64,000 bases of DNA from Neocallimastix lanati (nom. inval.) (GCA_016946835.1 JACVTC010000034.1:64001-128000); one strand, 5' to 3'; positions 37,701 to 50,861 are shown, numbered from the stretch's first letter. The notes: a model not told the origin generated them from the sequence alone. A program made the numbers and translations.

Positions 37701-39496
37701 TTTCTAGCTTTCTTTCGCATAGAGAACAGCTTTTATAAAAAAAAAAAAAAATTAAAGCATTATTAACTAACAAAAAAAAAAAAAAAAAGAACCTAAAAAT
37801 AAAAAAAATTTAAGATTTTGGTGACAATGGGAATATTTATTGATAGATAGATAGATTAAATATATCAATTTATTATTTCAATAATTTAGTACCCTATGTC
37901 GATATTGATGTCGATGTATATTTAATTATTATTTAAATTTTCGACTATCATTCATGTTTAATATGTAATTTTTTTTTTTTTAAATATATAAAGTTTAAAT
38001 AAAGTTTTTATTTTATGATAATTATCATTATCCTCCTCACAATTATATTTCGTATAATAGAATTGAATGGATTGAATGTATAAATATATTAATAATAAGT
38101 AAATACTTTGAATAGAATATTTATAGTTTCTTTAATATGAATGGAATGAAAAACAATATAATTTATTAATTAATTAATTTACTAATATTGTTTATCCTAT
38201 TTTGATAATCAAATAGGATTGAAACATAATCAAATAAAATGAAATAAAACGAAATAAAATAAATAAATAAGCAAATAAATAAATAATTGAATAAATAAAT
38301 AATTTTAATTAATACTATTATTATTGATTATATATAATTATAATAAATATAATATATAAATGCTAATTCCATAAATACTTTAATACAAAAAAAAAAAAAA
38401 AAAAAAAGATAAAGTCAAGTTCCAAAGTGATTATTCCCAGATAAATTATAATGATATGATATTAAATTTGATTTATTTAACTATCCATTTATTTACTTAT
38501 TTATGATTTTAATAAATTTAATTGAAATAATTAATTAATTAATTAATAATAGATAAATAAATTATTTATTTATTTTATTTTATTTTATTTTAATTTTTAT
38601 TTCATTTCTATTATTTTCTTATTTTATGGGGATCAATTTTGATAGACGATCATTAGAATAATAAATAATTAAAATAAAAATAAAAAAAAAAAAAGTTTAG
38701 AAAAAAAACAAAAAAAAAAAAAAAAAAAAAAAAACAATCATACATAATCCTCTCCTCTATTAATAAAATATAAAATATTAAAAAATAAATAATTGAAAAT
38801 ATTGTTTTAGTTCAATAACAAGTAATAATAATATTTATAATAATAATAATAATACCATTATTATTATTATTATTTAATTCAAATTAAAATTGATATACTA
38901 GTAAATTAATAATAGTAAACAGTCAACAATCAACAACATAATAAATAATAGTAATAATAAATTATTTTTAATTAAATAAAATAATGTCTATTGATAGATG
39001 TTGACCATAAATCTTTTTTTTTTTTTTTTTTTGAAATAATTAAAAAATAATAATAATAATAATAATAATAATATATAATTATAATAACAAAAAATCTGTG
39101 TCTTAATATATGTTTGCTTTTATTTATGATAATGTTATGATAAAAAAAAAAAAAAACTTAAAATAATTAAATAATTAAATAATAAATATTATATATTATT
39201 ATTATAATAATAATAATAATTATATTTTTTAATTAATAATTAATAATTATTTGTGTTCATTGAAACAAAATTCATCCACAAATCATTTATATTTTAATAT
39301 TGACCATATATATAATTTAATTAATGAAAAAATATATATGTTAAAAAAAAAAAAAAAAGAGTATTGATATTAATGATATTTCCCATTTAAGTTATGATTT
39401 TATCTTTTTTTTTTTATTTTCATTTTTTGTTTGTGTAAATTAATAAATAATAATAGTAATAATAGTAATAAATATTGATAAAATAATAATAATACA

Positions 39497-39528
<32 letters not shown>

Positions 39529-40729
39529 GTAGATTTATCTATTTATTTATTCACTCCTTGAAATTTAAAAGTCTCCAAGTTCTTTCTTTTTTTTTTTTTT
39601 TATCGATTTGACGGCTTTCAAGTTTGAATAAATTAATAAATCTTTTTTTTTTTTCTTCTTAAATTGTATCCTATGAAATATATTAAATTTGGTGACAATA
39701 TCAAATATCAAATATTAATAGATTAATAATATATAAAAAGAATTTAACATTTTTTTATTATTATTATTTAAATTTTAATATAGTATTACATATAAAGATA
39801 AATAAATTTTCTACATTTAATGATGATAACTATTGTAACATAACACAATTTTTTATATTAAATTATATTGGAATTATTATTCTATATTCTATTGTAGTCT
39901 ACTCTATATTATATTATATCTGTAATAATGTACATGTATATTAACAATAAATCTTTTTTTTTCTATTTATTTTTATTTAATTTTTAGTTTTTGTTGTACA
40001 AAAATAATAATGAATACAAATAATATTAAAATTTATTAAAAATTTTTAATTTAGATTTTGTTTACACAAAAAATGGAATAACATTTAAAAAATTAAAAAA
40101 ATCAAATAAAATTATATATAACTAAATAACTAAATAACTAAATATATAAATAAATATATATTGTATAGTATATATAATATATATAGTATATATAATATAT
40201 ATAGTATATTGTATATTGTATTTTTTTTTTTAGATAATTTTTTTTAAATTATCATATATATTAACAATATATTAATCCAATCTATAATATGTAGAGAAAA
40301 CATCAAAACTACTTTTAATTATTAGAAGTTTGTGAAATTCATGATGATCTTTTAATAATGAAATTAAAAAATGAAATTAAAAATGAAATATTTATTTATT
40401 TATTTATTTATTTATTTATTATTTTTATTTTATTTATATATTATTCTATGGAAAGATCTTAATAGATATTATCGAATTAAAAAATGCCCTGACACCTTTA
40501 TTAATTAACCTTTGAAAAAATGATGACATGGATTATTTGTATTAGCTGAAGTTTACACGTACATTAATAAAATAAATTAAACCATAAAAATAAACAAATT
40601 AAAAACAAAAATAAAAAACAAAAACAAAAACAATATCAAAAAATTAGTGTTTAATATTATAAAATAATAATTAAATAAAAAAAAAATAAAATATAAAAAA
40701 AATAATGAAATAATAAATAATAAAAAGAA

Positions 40730-40910
40730 TAAAAAGCGTTTTTATTAATAAATAATAAATAATAAATAATAAAAAGCGTTTTTATTAATAAATAATAAAT
40801 AATATATATTAAATAATAAATAATAAATAATACATAATAAATAATACATAATAAATAATAAAAAGAAAAAGAGTTTTTATTAATAAATAATAAATAATTG
40901 AATAATAGTT
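40730..40910. repeat. Satellite units AAAAAGCGTTTTTATTAATAAATA
   Basis: Two units AATAATAAAAAGCG then TTTTTATTAATAAATAAT near 40727 and 40768, and a third AAAAAGAG variant near 40866, embedded in AAATAAT heptamers. They belong to the same dispersed family as 22493-22945, with GCG in place of GAG. Confidence 0.8.
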
Positions 40911-41499
40911 ATATTTCATTATTCATATTCTTTTTTTTTTATTTTTTTGTTTTAATATTTTATTATTTATTTATTTACATAAGCCAAATTTTATTAATTA
41001 ATTATTTTTTATATTAATTAATTATTTTTTTATATTAATTTAAGGTCATTTGATAACTGTTCCCCAATCGTCGACCATTCAATTCAATGAAAATTCATCG
41101 ATTTATCTCTTATTATTATTATTACTTTAAAAAAAAAAAGAAAAAAAAATTATTTCATTGGAAAAAAAGTGGAAATCAGGTCCACTTCATATATAATAGA
41201 TAATAGATAAATAAATAATAAATAATAAATATATATTATTATTCATTTAATTATTAATATTTAATTATTATTCATTTAATTATTAATATTTAATTATTAT
41301 TATTATTATTATTATATTATTATTATTATTTTTAATGATTTCCTTTATAGTAAATATTTAGATTTTAGCCCATTTTCATTTGTTAATTTTTTTTTTTTTG
41401 GATGATTTTCTTCTCATGATTTAATATAACTTTTTTTTTTTTTTTTTATTTCATATATTACTAAAGTAAAAAAAAATATTACTTTTATTATTTATATTA

Positions 41500-41620
41500 T
41501 TCAATTATTTATTTATTATTAATTAATAAATACTTTTTTTATTATTTATTATTTATTATTTATTATTTATTATTTATTAATAAATACTCTTTTTATTATT
41601 TATTATTTATTATTTATTAT
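41500..41620. repeat. Short satellite with TATTTATTAATAAATA
   Basis: TTATTTA heptamers with one exact palindrome and CTC plus TTTTTATT (around 41573-41600) and one variant near 41515. Confidence 0.8.
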
Positions 41621-42234
41621 GATGCCAATGGATAAATTCTTTGCCTAAAAATTATTATTATTATTTTTTTTTTATGCTATCTTTTTTTTAATTATGGAAT
41701 AATTAATAAAAAATTAAATGAATTCATAAATATAAAATTTCTCCCTTTTGTCCAAATAATATAAATTTTGAAATAGAGACATATCACATGATCCATTCTT
41801 GGATTTGATTAAGTTAAATAAAAATATGTATTATTTTATTTATTTATTTATTTATTTATTTTTGAAATGAATAAAGATTCTCTATTTATATTATTATTAT
41901 TATTATTAGATAATAATATTATTTATTTAATATTATTTATTTCATTTATTTATTTCATTTAATTTTATTTATTTCATTATTTATTTAATTTAATTAATTT
42001 TATTTATTTATTTCAATGACAGGTTTTTTTTTTATTAATCATAAATAACTTATCTAATATGAATAATCCACATTAACTAGAATTAATCCATATAATTTTT
42101 GATTGATAGTTCATTAATTATATAAATAATAATAATAATAGGTAATAATAATTAATAACAATACATAATAATATATTCGTTTGAATAAAAAAAAATGAGG
42201 TGAATAGATTATGCATAATTAATATATGAAAAAA

Positions 42235-42262
42235 TGCGTTAGAAACTATTGCTTCTAACGCA
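42235..42262. repeat. Perfect 10-bp inverted repeat
   Basis: TGCGTTAGAA (42235-42244), an 8-nt loop ACTATTGC, and TTCTAACGCA (42253-42262). It contains two GC dinucleotide-rich arms in an area with almost no G or C and could fold as a hairpin in DNA or RNA. No gene adjoins it. Confidence 0.8.
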
Positions 42263-42808
42263 CTTTTATAATTATATAATATAGAATATTTTATATCATG
42301 TATTTTATTTTTCATTTAAATCATGTAATTTTATTATTATTATAAATAAAAATATACTATTAATATTTCTTTCCCTTTTTTTTTTTTTAGATAAAATTTT
42401 TTTTTTTAAAAAGATTTTCTCGAATTAAAATGAGGATTAAGTTAGTGTTAGAGGTTATTTAAATATTGTTATCCTTTTTTCTCTTTTTTTTTTTTTTTTA
42501 ATTATATATATATATATATATATTTTTTTTAATATATAAAGTAAAGAAATAGAATATAATTTTTGTATAAAATTAACACTTTACATTAATTTACATATAT
42601 ATACATATATATATATATATTCTATAACTATGAAGTTGGATGTATATAAAATCAATATATATATATATTTTTGTTGAGAATAATAAATTCAAAAATGAAA
42701 ATATTCTAGAGATAGTTTTGTGTAAAAGATTTATGGATGGCGCATAAATAACTAATTATCTATTTTAAAAAAAACATTTTTTTAATTCTTGAAAAATTTC
42801 CTAAACAA

Positions 42809-42839
<31 letters not shown>

Positions 42840-44064
42840 CTATAACATATATATATTAAAATTATTACGACAAAAAATTATAATAAAATAATAATAGACT
42901 ATGTAATTTTCATATATAAAATGATAAATTTTTGAATAAATTATATTTATGATCTTATTTATTCTTATTTTCTTTTTCTTTTTTCTATTATGTTTTTCTA
43001 TTTATATTAAATATAATTGTTTAGAATGATTAATAATAAAAATCGAAATAAGAAGGCACTGTTTATAAATAGTTAATAATAATAATATGTAGTAAATACT
43101 TTAAATCAAAAAGTATTCAATAATATAACCTAGAAGATAAAAAAAAAAAAAAAAAACTAATCTTTAGAAATATAATTCTACCTAAAATTGGATAAAAAAA
43201 TAGGTTAGATTATAATAATTTTAGTTATGACTTTTTTTTTTTTTAAAAAAAACAAATAAACTTTTATGAGATTTAATCTACTTTGGGTTTATTTCGATAT
43301 TAATAAAATATTTCATATTTAAAATATATATATATATACAATTTAGTATTAGAAATAATGAATAAAATCAAGGAAAATTCATATATTATAATAGATCAAT
43401 CTTCTCTTTTTTTATTTATTTATTTATTTTTTTTGTAAAAATGTTAAATAAAGATGCTTAATTAGAATTAAACATATTATTTTTTTAAATATATAAATGA
43501 TAAATAAATATATAAATGATAAATAAATAAATAAATAAATAAATAAAAGTATAAATTAATTAATATTTCATTTCATCTTTTTTATCTTTAGATTTAGAAA
43601 AGGTTAATTTTTTAATTTAAAATAAATAAATAAAAAGGGAGACTTTTTTTCATCGAATTTTTTTTTTTTATTTTATTTTATTTTATTAATAAATAATTAA
43701 ATGAATGATACATTTTTTAATACAACATGTGACAGTAAAGTAAATTAATAAATAAATATTAAATAAATAAATAAATAAATAATATTTAATAAATAAATAT
43801 AGATTTTTAATTTAATTCAAATTTATATTATTCGTTAATTTTATTTTATTTTTTATTTTATTTTATTTTATTTTATTTATTTGTTAAAATTCGAAATCTA
43901 TAAATTAATATAATATGGATGATGATTGTTTTAATTTAAATATCATTTTAATAATTTTATATATATTAATACGTTAAAGATTTTAACTTTTAAATTTAAA
44001 GTTTGGCAAATATTTATTTATTAAATATTTAACATAGAGATTTTATATAAAAAAAAAAAAATGT

Positions 44065-44430
44065 ATAATAAATAATGGAATAATAAATAATTAATAATGG
44101 AATAATAAATAATTAATAATGGAATAATAAATAATTGAATAATAAATAATTGAATAATAAATAATAAATAATTGAATAATAAATAATTGAATAATAAATA
44201 ATAAATAATTGAATAATAAATAATTGAATAATAAATAATAAATAATTGAATAATAAATAATTGAATAATAAATAATAAATAATTGAATAGTAAATAATTG
44301 AATAATAAATAATAAATAATTGAATAATAAATATTAAAAAAATAATAAATAATTGAATAATAAATAATAAATAAAAAATAATAAATAATAAATAATTGAA
44401 TAATGGAATAATAAATAATAAATAAAAAAT
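44065..44430. repeat. Satellite of AATAAATAATTGAATAAT units
   Basis: About 365 bp of AAATAAT heptamers alternating regularly with TTGAATAAT, giving higher-order units of roughly 39 bp across 44130-44340. Confidence 0.85.
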
Positions 44431-44560
44431 ATATAAATATAAAAAAAAAAATAAAGAAATTTTTAATCAAAGATTGAAAAAAAAAAAAAAAAAAATGGAA
44501 CATTGAATTGATGATTCTATAAGCATCTTGTATTGTTATTATCCGGTATGAAATGATTAA

Positions 44561-44722
44561 TTTTCTTTTTCCACGATTCCCGAGGAAAAAGAAAAAATTT
44601 GAATTGTTTAGTATTTCCTTTTTTTTTTTTTTTTTTTTTTTTTAATAATTTTAAGTTATTAAAAATGATCTTTCCTCCTCAGTAAACCTCATTAGAAGAT
44701 GATACATTCCTGAGGGGTTTAC
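44561..44722. other. Cluster of two stem-loops in a GC-enriched patch
   Basis: First stem: TTTTCTTTTTCC (44561-44572) pairs perfectly with GGAAAAAGAAAA (44584-44595) around an 11-nt loop ACGATTCCCGA. Second: GTAAACCTCA (44682-44691) pairs with TGAGGGGTTTAC (44711-44722) with a 2-nt bulge and a 19-nt loop. A T run lies between them. It could be a structured RNA or a decayed transposon end. I recognise no family. Confidence 0.5.
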
Positions 44723-45243
44723 GAAATAAATAATTAAATTAATAATAATAAGTAATTAAAATGAAAAAAAAATCATTGTTTTTACATTAATATCAAATTA
44801 AATAATTAAATAATAAATCCTCTTTCTTTTTTTTATTTTTTTTTTTTTTTAATTTTTATATATCAAAGAATATAAAAAAAAGACACCCTATTGAAAAATT
44901 TAGTTAAAATATACAAAATAAAAATTTTATTTTTTTATATTTATTTGCTTTATTATTATTTTTTTTTTAAAAATTATTCAATATATATTTAATACATTGA
45001 ATTATTCGATAGAATTATACAAGATTTTTTTCTTCTACTTTTATTATTTAACTTGTATAAAATTCTTTAATTATATATATATGTTAAATTAAAATTTGAC
45101 ATATTTACATGTATTCTACTTCTATTACAAATTAAAAATAATTATAAAAAATATTGGTTATTTTATTGACCTTTTTTTTTTATTATTTTTCTTTCTCATA
45201 ATAAAAGTATTAAAAACGTTTATTCGTTTTTTAATGATCTAAG

Positions 45244-45276
<33 letters not shown>

Positions 45277-45329
45277 AAAGTTTATTTTTTTTCAATATAA
45301 AACGATCTATTGAAAAATAAATTATTCTT

Positions 45330-45370
<41 letters not shown>

Positions 45371-45485
45371 TTTATATACAAATTAAAAATAAGAATAATA
45401 AACATATATATTCAAAAGTTTTTAATTTTTTATTTTTATACAGAGCAAAGTCAGCTTATTTTATATTTCATTCATTCATTTTCAT

Positions 45486-46466
45486 TTAAGCACCTAAAGT
45501 ACCATCCATAGTAATAATTCCACCCTTGTCATCATACTTAAGTTCTCTGAACTTAACATTACGCTTGTGGTTAACTCCCTTGGAAATTTCACAATCGTGG
45601 TAGAATAACCACCACTTACCGTGGTATTCAAGAATAGAGTGGTGAGAAGTCCAACCAAGAACTGGAGTTAAGATCTTACCACCGTAGGTGTATGGACCGT
45701 AAACGTTCTTACTGGTAGACCAACATAAGAAGTGAGTATCACCAGTGGAGTAGGTGAAGTAGTAGGTGTCACCCTTCTTGTAGAGCCATGGATCTTCAAA
45801 GTAACGTCTGTCGTGATCCTTACCGGCAAGTGGCTTACCGTTTTCATCTAAAATAACAATATCACGTGGAGCTTCGGCAAGAGTCTTCATGTCTGGGTTC
45901 ATCTTGGCAATCTTAGCACAGACAGCTGGAGTTTCACCGGTTGGTTCTTCGTTCTTTTCATCGTAAACATTGTTACGGTACTTGTCAAGTTGACCACCCC
46001 AAATACCACCGAAAGTAAGGTAGTAGTTCTTGTCAGTATCTGGGAAGATACATGGATCAATACTGTAGGTACCTTGAATGTAGTTTGGTTCTGGCTTGAA
46101 TGGACCTCCTGGCTTGTCACCAATAGCAACACCAATACGGAAGAAACCTTCCTTATCACGAGCTGGATAGAAGAAGTAGTACTTTCCATCCTTTTCGGCA
46201 CAATCTGGAGCCCAAAGTTGCTTGGAAACCCATGGGATGTCAGCAATATCTAAAACCTTACCACAGTCACGTGGAAGAGTGTTTTCATCGTCCATTTCAT
46301 AGACGTGGTAATCCTTCATATCATATTGATCACCATTATCGTTATCGATGGTTTCGATATCACGATCGTGGGATGGGTAAATGTAAATTTTACCGTTGAA
46401 GACGTGAGCAGATGGATCAGCGGTGTAAGTGTCAGTAACTAAAGGAATCTTTTGAATACTAGCCAT
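45486..46466 (-). CDS. Family 43 glycoside hydrolase, copy 2 (beta-xylosidase/arabinofuranosidase type)
   Basis: Encodes 326 residues, identical to copy 1, with D17, D137 and E224 as catalytic residues and H275/H276. By eye the coding sequences differ at 12 of 981 bases, all synonymous. It is intronless, lacks a signal peptide and accessory modules, and is on the same strand as copy 1 about 16 kb away. It is preceded by its own TATA-like element, so it should be an independent transcription unit. Flanking DNA beyond the leader does not align obviously with copy 1. Likely role: cytosolic trimming of xylose- or arabinose-containing oligosaccharides, feeding the xylose isomerases of the same locus; substrate specificity is inferred only at family level. 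Confidence 0.93.
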   Translation of the reverse strand: MASIQKIPLVTDTYTADPSAHVFNGKIYIYPSHDRDIETIDNDNGDQYDMKDYHVYEMDDENTLPRDCGKVLDIADIPWVSKQLWAPDCAEKDGKYYFFYPARDKEGFFRIGVAIGDKPGGPFKPEPNYIQGTYSIDPCIFPDTDKNYYLTFGGIWGGQLDKYRNNVYDEKNEEPTGETPAVCAKIAKMNPDMKTLAEAPRDIVILDENGKPLAGKDHDRRYFEDPWLYKKGDTYYFTYSTGDTHFLCWSTSKNVYGPYTYGGKILTPVLGWTSHHSILEYHGKWWLFYHDCEISKGVNHKRNVKFRELKYDDKGGIITMDGTLGA

Positions 46467-46548
46467 TTTTTTATATATTATATATTTTTAAATATATACG
46501 TAATTAATGATGAAAAAAAAAATTATTTTTATGAGAAAAAATCTTTTC

Positions 46549-46556
46549 TATTTATA
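46549..46556 (-). promoter_or_regulatory. TATA-like box of GH43 copy 2
   Basis: TTTTTTCATATAAATAG on the minus strand, with TATAAATA 83-90 bp before the ATG. It matches the element of copy 1 apart from one base. Confidence 0.55.
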
Positions 46557-49049
46557 TGAAAAAAATTTTTTTTTTGATTTATATTCTTACTAATTTTTCT
46601 TTTAATAAATAAACAAATAAACAAATAAATAAACAAATAAATAAATAAATAAACAAATAAATAAATAAATAAATAAATAAACAGATAGATAAAAATGGAT
46701 GTTTATGACATGATTATGATTATTATGATGAAGTTAAATATTAAAATTTAATTATTTTTTAATTATTTATTTTAACTATTAATTTTATTATAAAAACCAA
46801 TTTTAATTAATTTTTATTTTTTATTTTTTAATATTTTTTGATTTTTTTTTATTCTCTCTATTTCTATTTCATATGTTCAAAATTTAATTAAATTCAATTG
46901 AGACTCAATATACAGTAATATACAGTCCTATAGATATAACATATATTAATTAAATAATAAATAAAGTTTTAATAAATCTTATTTTATTTTAAAATAAAAC
47001 AATTAAATAAAAAAAAAGTTAACAATAAAATAAAACATAATAGAAAAGAATGAATAAAATAAAATAAATATAATAAAAAAGAATGAATATGAGATAAAGG
47101 AAAATAAAATAAAATAGAATAGAAAAGAATGAATATGAGATAAAGGAAAATAAAATAGAAAAGAAAAGAATGAATATGAGATTAAATAAAATAAAATAAA
47201 ATAATAAGTATGAAATATTTAATTTTTTAATTTTCTATTTTTATAGATAAACATTTTTTAATTTTTTATTTTGTTTTGTTTTGTTTCTATAATTACATCG
47301 AACTAAAATATTATAACATATTCAGTTATCCTGATTTAATTATTCAAATTAGATGGTTTAATTGGGATTATTGCCTTATATGGCCATTCTTTTCGGTTTA
47401 ATATGGTTATATACGGTATTAATTAAAAAAATTTTTTGGTGATTCATTTACTTTTATTTATTTATTCACTCATTTATTTATATTTATTTATTTATATTTA
47501 TTTATTTATTTATATTTATTTATTTATTTATGGTTATATATCAAATTAATAAGAGAAACAAAAGAAACAAGAAATAAATAAAAAATAAATAAATATTTAT
47601 TGATTAATTAATTATTACTTATTAAATATATATAAAAACTAATCTAAACTGGGAATTGATAATGATAATGTGACCTTTATTAAAGGAAACTAATAATTAG
47701 TTTTAAATTACTTTTAATTATTAGAATTTTCCCAATTTAATCCAGTATAATTTATATTTTTTATAAATAATAATTTATATTTTTTAATAAATTCAATAAT
47801 AAATTTAAATTTATTATTGAATTTATATTTATATATTTAATATTTAATATTTATATTTAATATTTATATATTTATATATTTAATATTTATATATTATTTA
47901 TATTTTGTATTTATATATTTATATATTTAATATTTATATTTTGTATTTTGTATTTATATATTTAATATTTATATTTATAGGCAATTGTTAATTGTAGAAA
48001 GCCATTAAAAAAAAAAAAAAAGCATTTCAGATTGCTTATAGAATATGATGGAAAAACAACTTTAAATGTTCAACACATATCATACGAAAATAATTTTATA
48101 TTCTTTCTTTGATTGCAATTTATTTTTATTTCATATTATTTCATATTATTTTATTTATACTATTAATTATTTTTTTTTTTTTTACTCTTCATTCATACTT
48201 TTTCCATATTATAAAATAGGAATAGATTGAATTAGAAATTTAAAAATGCTATACATGATATCTTTAATCATTAATATTTAATGGCATTATAAAAATTTAT
48301 TTTACTGTTTACTTTTTATTTTATTTTATTTACATATCATTTGTTTATTTTTTTATATATTTACTTTTATTATTATTATTATTATTATTATTTTGTTAAT
48401 TTAGTTCATAGGTGCTATCTTTAATCTATTTATGTGTATGTAAAATAAACAAATGAATTGATCTATATATGTACTAATTAATTAATTAATTAAGAAAGAA
48501 TAAAAAAATTAAAAACTATTCGATATTTCATTTATTTTATAAAAATTAATTAAATAACACTTTTCATCCCATACTTAACCAAAAAAAAAAAAAAAAAAGA
48601 TAATAAAACCTAACCTTTACATATTATTATTATTGAATAGATTAAAATAGATTAAATTTTTAATTAACTGTAATAATAAACAAAGTTGTTAGTGGGGAAA
48701 AAAAGGAGACATTTTTCAACTAAATGAAATGGTAGACAAAAAAATTTAAACATCAAAAAAAAAAAGGTTAAACATTATAAATATTTTAGCCAACTATTTT
48801 AATTAATGTTCATCATTTTAAATAGTGTGATTATGAAGCAATAATTTCTACGCCACATATGATCATTTAATATTTTTATCTTTTTTTCTCTTTTTAGAAT
48901 AGGTAAATCAATTTGAATTGAATTGACATAAATTACTCATAATTAAAAATAAATTACTTTTTATTATTGATTAAAATTTGATATAAAATAAAAATAAAAA
49001 CTTTAATTATTAATATAAATTATTTTGCTAAACATTACATAAAAATAAT

Positions 49050-49390
49050 TGAATAATAAATAATAAATAATGAATAATAAAAAAAGTATTTATTAATAAA
49101 TAATAAATAATAAATAATTGAATAATAAATAATAAATAATAAATAATAAATAATAAATAATAAATAATTGAATAATAAATAATAAAAAGAGTATTAATTA
49201 ATAAATAGTAAATAATAAATAGTCAATATTAAATATTATTCTATTAAATAGTAAATAAATAATAATAAATAATAAATAATAAATAAATAATAATAAATAA
49301 TAAATAATAAATAATAAATAATAAATAATAAATAATAAATAATAAATAATAATAAATAATAATAAATAATAATAAAAAATAATAAATAAT
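49050..49390. repeat. Heptanucleotide satellite with palindromic units
   Basis: AAATAAT heptamers with AAAAAAAGTATTTATTAATAAATA near 49078-49101, an AAAAAGAGTATTAATTAATAAATA variant near 49183, then AATAATAAAT blocks to 49390. Confidence 0.85.
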
Positions 49391-49798
49391 ATAATTCAAT
49401 TTTATTAGTATTATTTTTTTTTCTTCCATTCTATATAGTCATTAAAATTTTAATTTGTAGTTAAGAAAGTATATATATTTATGTGTATTGTTAATTTTTT
49501 ATATATTTAATAATATCTCATATATATATATATATATTTTTTTTTTATTTTTTTATTCTCAGTTTTTTCTATTCTCTCTCTTTTTATTTTGTTAAATTAA
49601 ATCAATGAAATCAAATATAATTTTTTTTTTATTTTATTATTATTATTTTTATTACTATTATTTTATTTTTAATAAATTTTCAGGATGAATTTTTTGGCTA
49701 TTTCTTTCTACAATATTAAATTAAATTAAAATTTAAATCAAAATCAATGAAATCAATTAATTATTGGCTTTATTGGTTTAAATGAATGCTTGGAAATA

Positions 49799-49829
<31 letters not shown>

Positions 49830-50603
49830 GTTTTAATTATTATATGTATTAAAAATAAAAATGTAAAAATCAATAAAAATAAAAAAATATTTACAATAAT
49901 AATAACAAAAAATAAGAATAAAATAAAATATATGAATATTCATTGGTATATATATTTTTTAATTAATGATTATTTAAAACAAATAAACCTATTATTCTAT
50001 TATTTGATTTCATTGATTTAATTAAACATCGATAGCTGCTTAAACAATAATAATATTTTGCTTATATGAAATCAATAAAAAAATTAAATATTTATCCGTT
50101 GTTTTTCATGGGTATTTTTCTATATTATAATTAATCAAATGATAATGAAGTTGCTTTACTTTGAAGTATTTTAATATTGCCTTCATGGCTCGAAAAGATA
50201 AAAGCTATTTCTTTATACTCTTTTTACTACAGATACTAATAATTATTAATAATTAAATTATAACCAGTTATGCTCATTGATATTGCTTTTTTATCTATCT
50301 TAATTGTTCATTTAATTTAATTTGATTTAAATTTTTTTTATTCATTGATTTTAATTAATGATTAAAAATTTCTAATTATTTATTATTCTTTCTCTCCGAT
50401 AATATTCATACCCATATTAGTAAATAAGAAAAGAGATAAAACAAACCAAAACAAACAAACAAACAAATAATAATAATAAAAATAAAAATTATTAAGAATA
50501 AAAATAAGATTAAATAGATATTGATATTGGAGACAATTTTGAGTCTAAGAAACTTCAAATAGCATTAATTATGGTTCTATATAGATATAAGTAATATAGA
50601 AAT

Positions 50604-50636
<33 letters not shown>

Positions 50637-50861
50637 TATAATTATAAATAATATATAGTATAAATTATATATACAGTATAAATAATATATATGCTATAAA
50701 TAATATATACGATATATATAGAATATAAAGTTTAAATGCCATAGAAAGTTTTATTTTTTTATTTTAAAATCCATTTCAAATTAAACTTGTTGTTAATATT
50801 TCTTATTAATTATTTCATTAATTTTGTTTACCTTAATTTTTTTTAATTAAGAATACATAAT

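Larger units (their letters stand above)
29492..45485. other. 16-kb gene-free AT-rich spacer
   Basis: The longest spacer in the window. It holds satellites (30890-31100, 31601-31894, 40730-40910, 41500-41620, 44065-44430), tandem repeats (34675-34770, 34930-35120, 36412-36500), two palindromic loci with more C/G (42235-42262, 44561-44722), and many A/T homopolymers. Short open stretches at 30240, 34114, 34727, 42118 and 44021 translate to low-complexity I/F/Y/L/N strings; I do not accept them as genes. Mixed-composition patches around 35150-35240 and 41040-41100 gave no domain in any frame. Confidence 0.6.

Noticed and set aside
42118-42315. 65-codon minus-strand frame with mixed residues (MKNKIHDIKY...)
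   Set aside because: It spans the perfect hairpin at 42235-42262, ends in poly-Y/L, and shows no domain, promoter or intron signals.
44021-44503. 160-codon minus-strand open frame
   Set aside because: Translation of a heptanucleotide satellite: only I, Y, L, F, N and Q-like repeats. No plausible protein.
47300-47420. Patch of mixed composition that might encode an exon
   Set aside because: All six frames are short and stop-broken, and no family motif appears.
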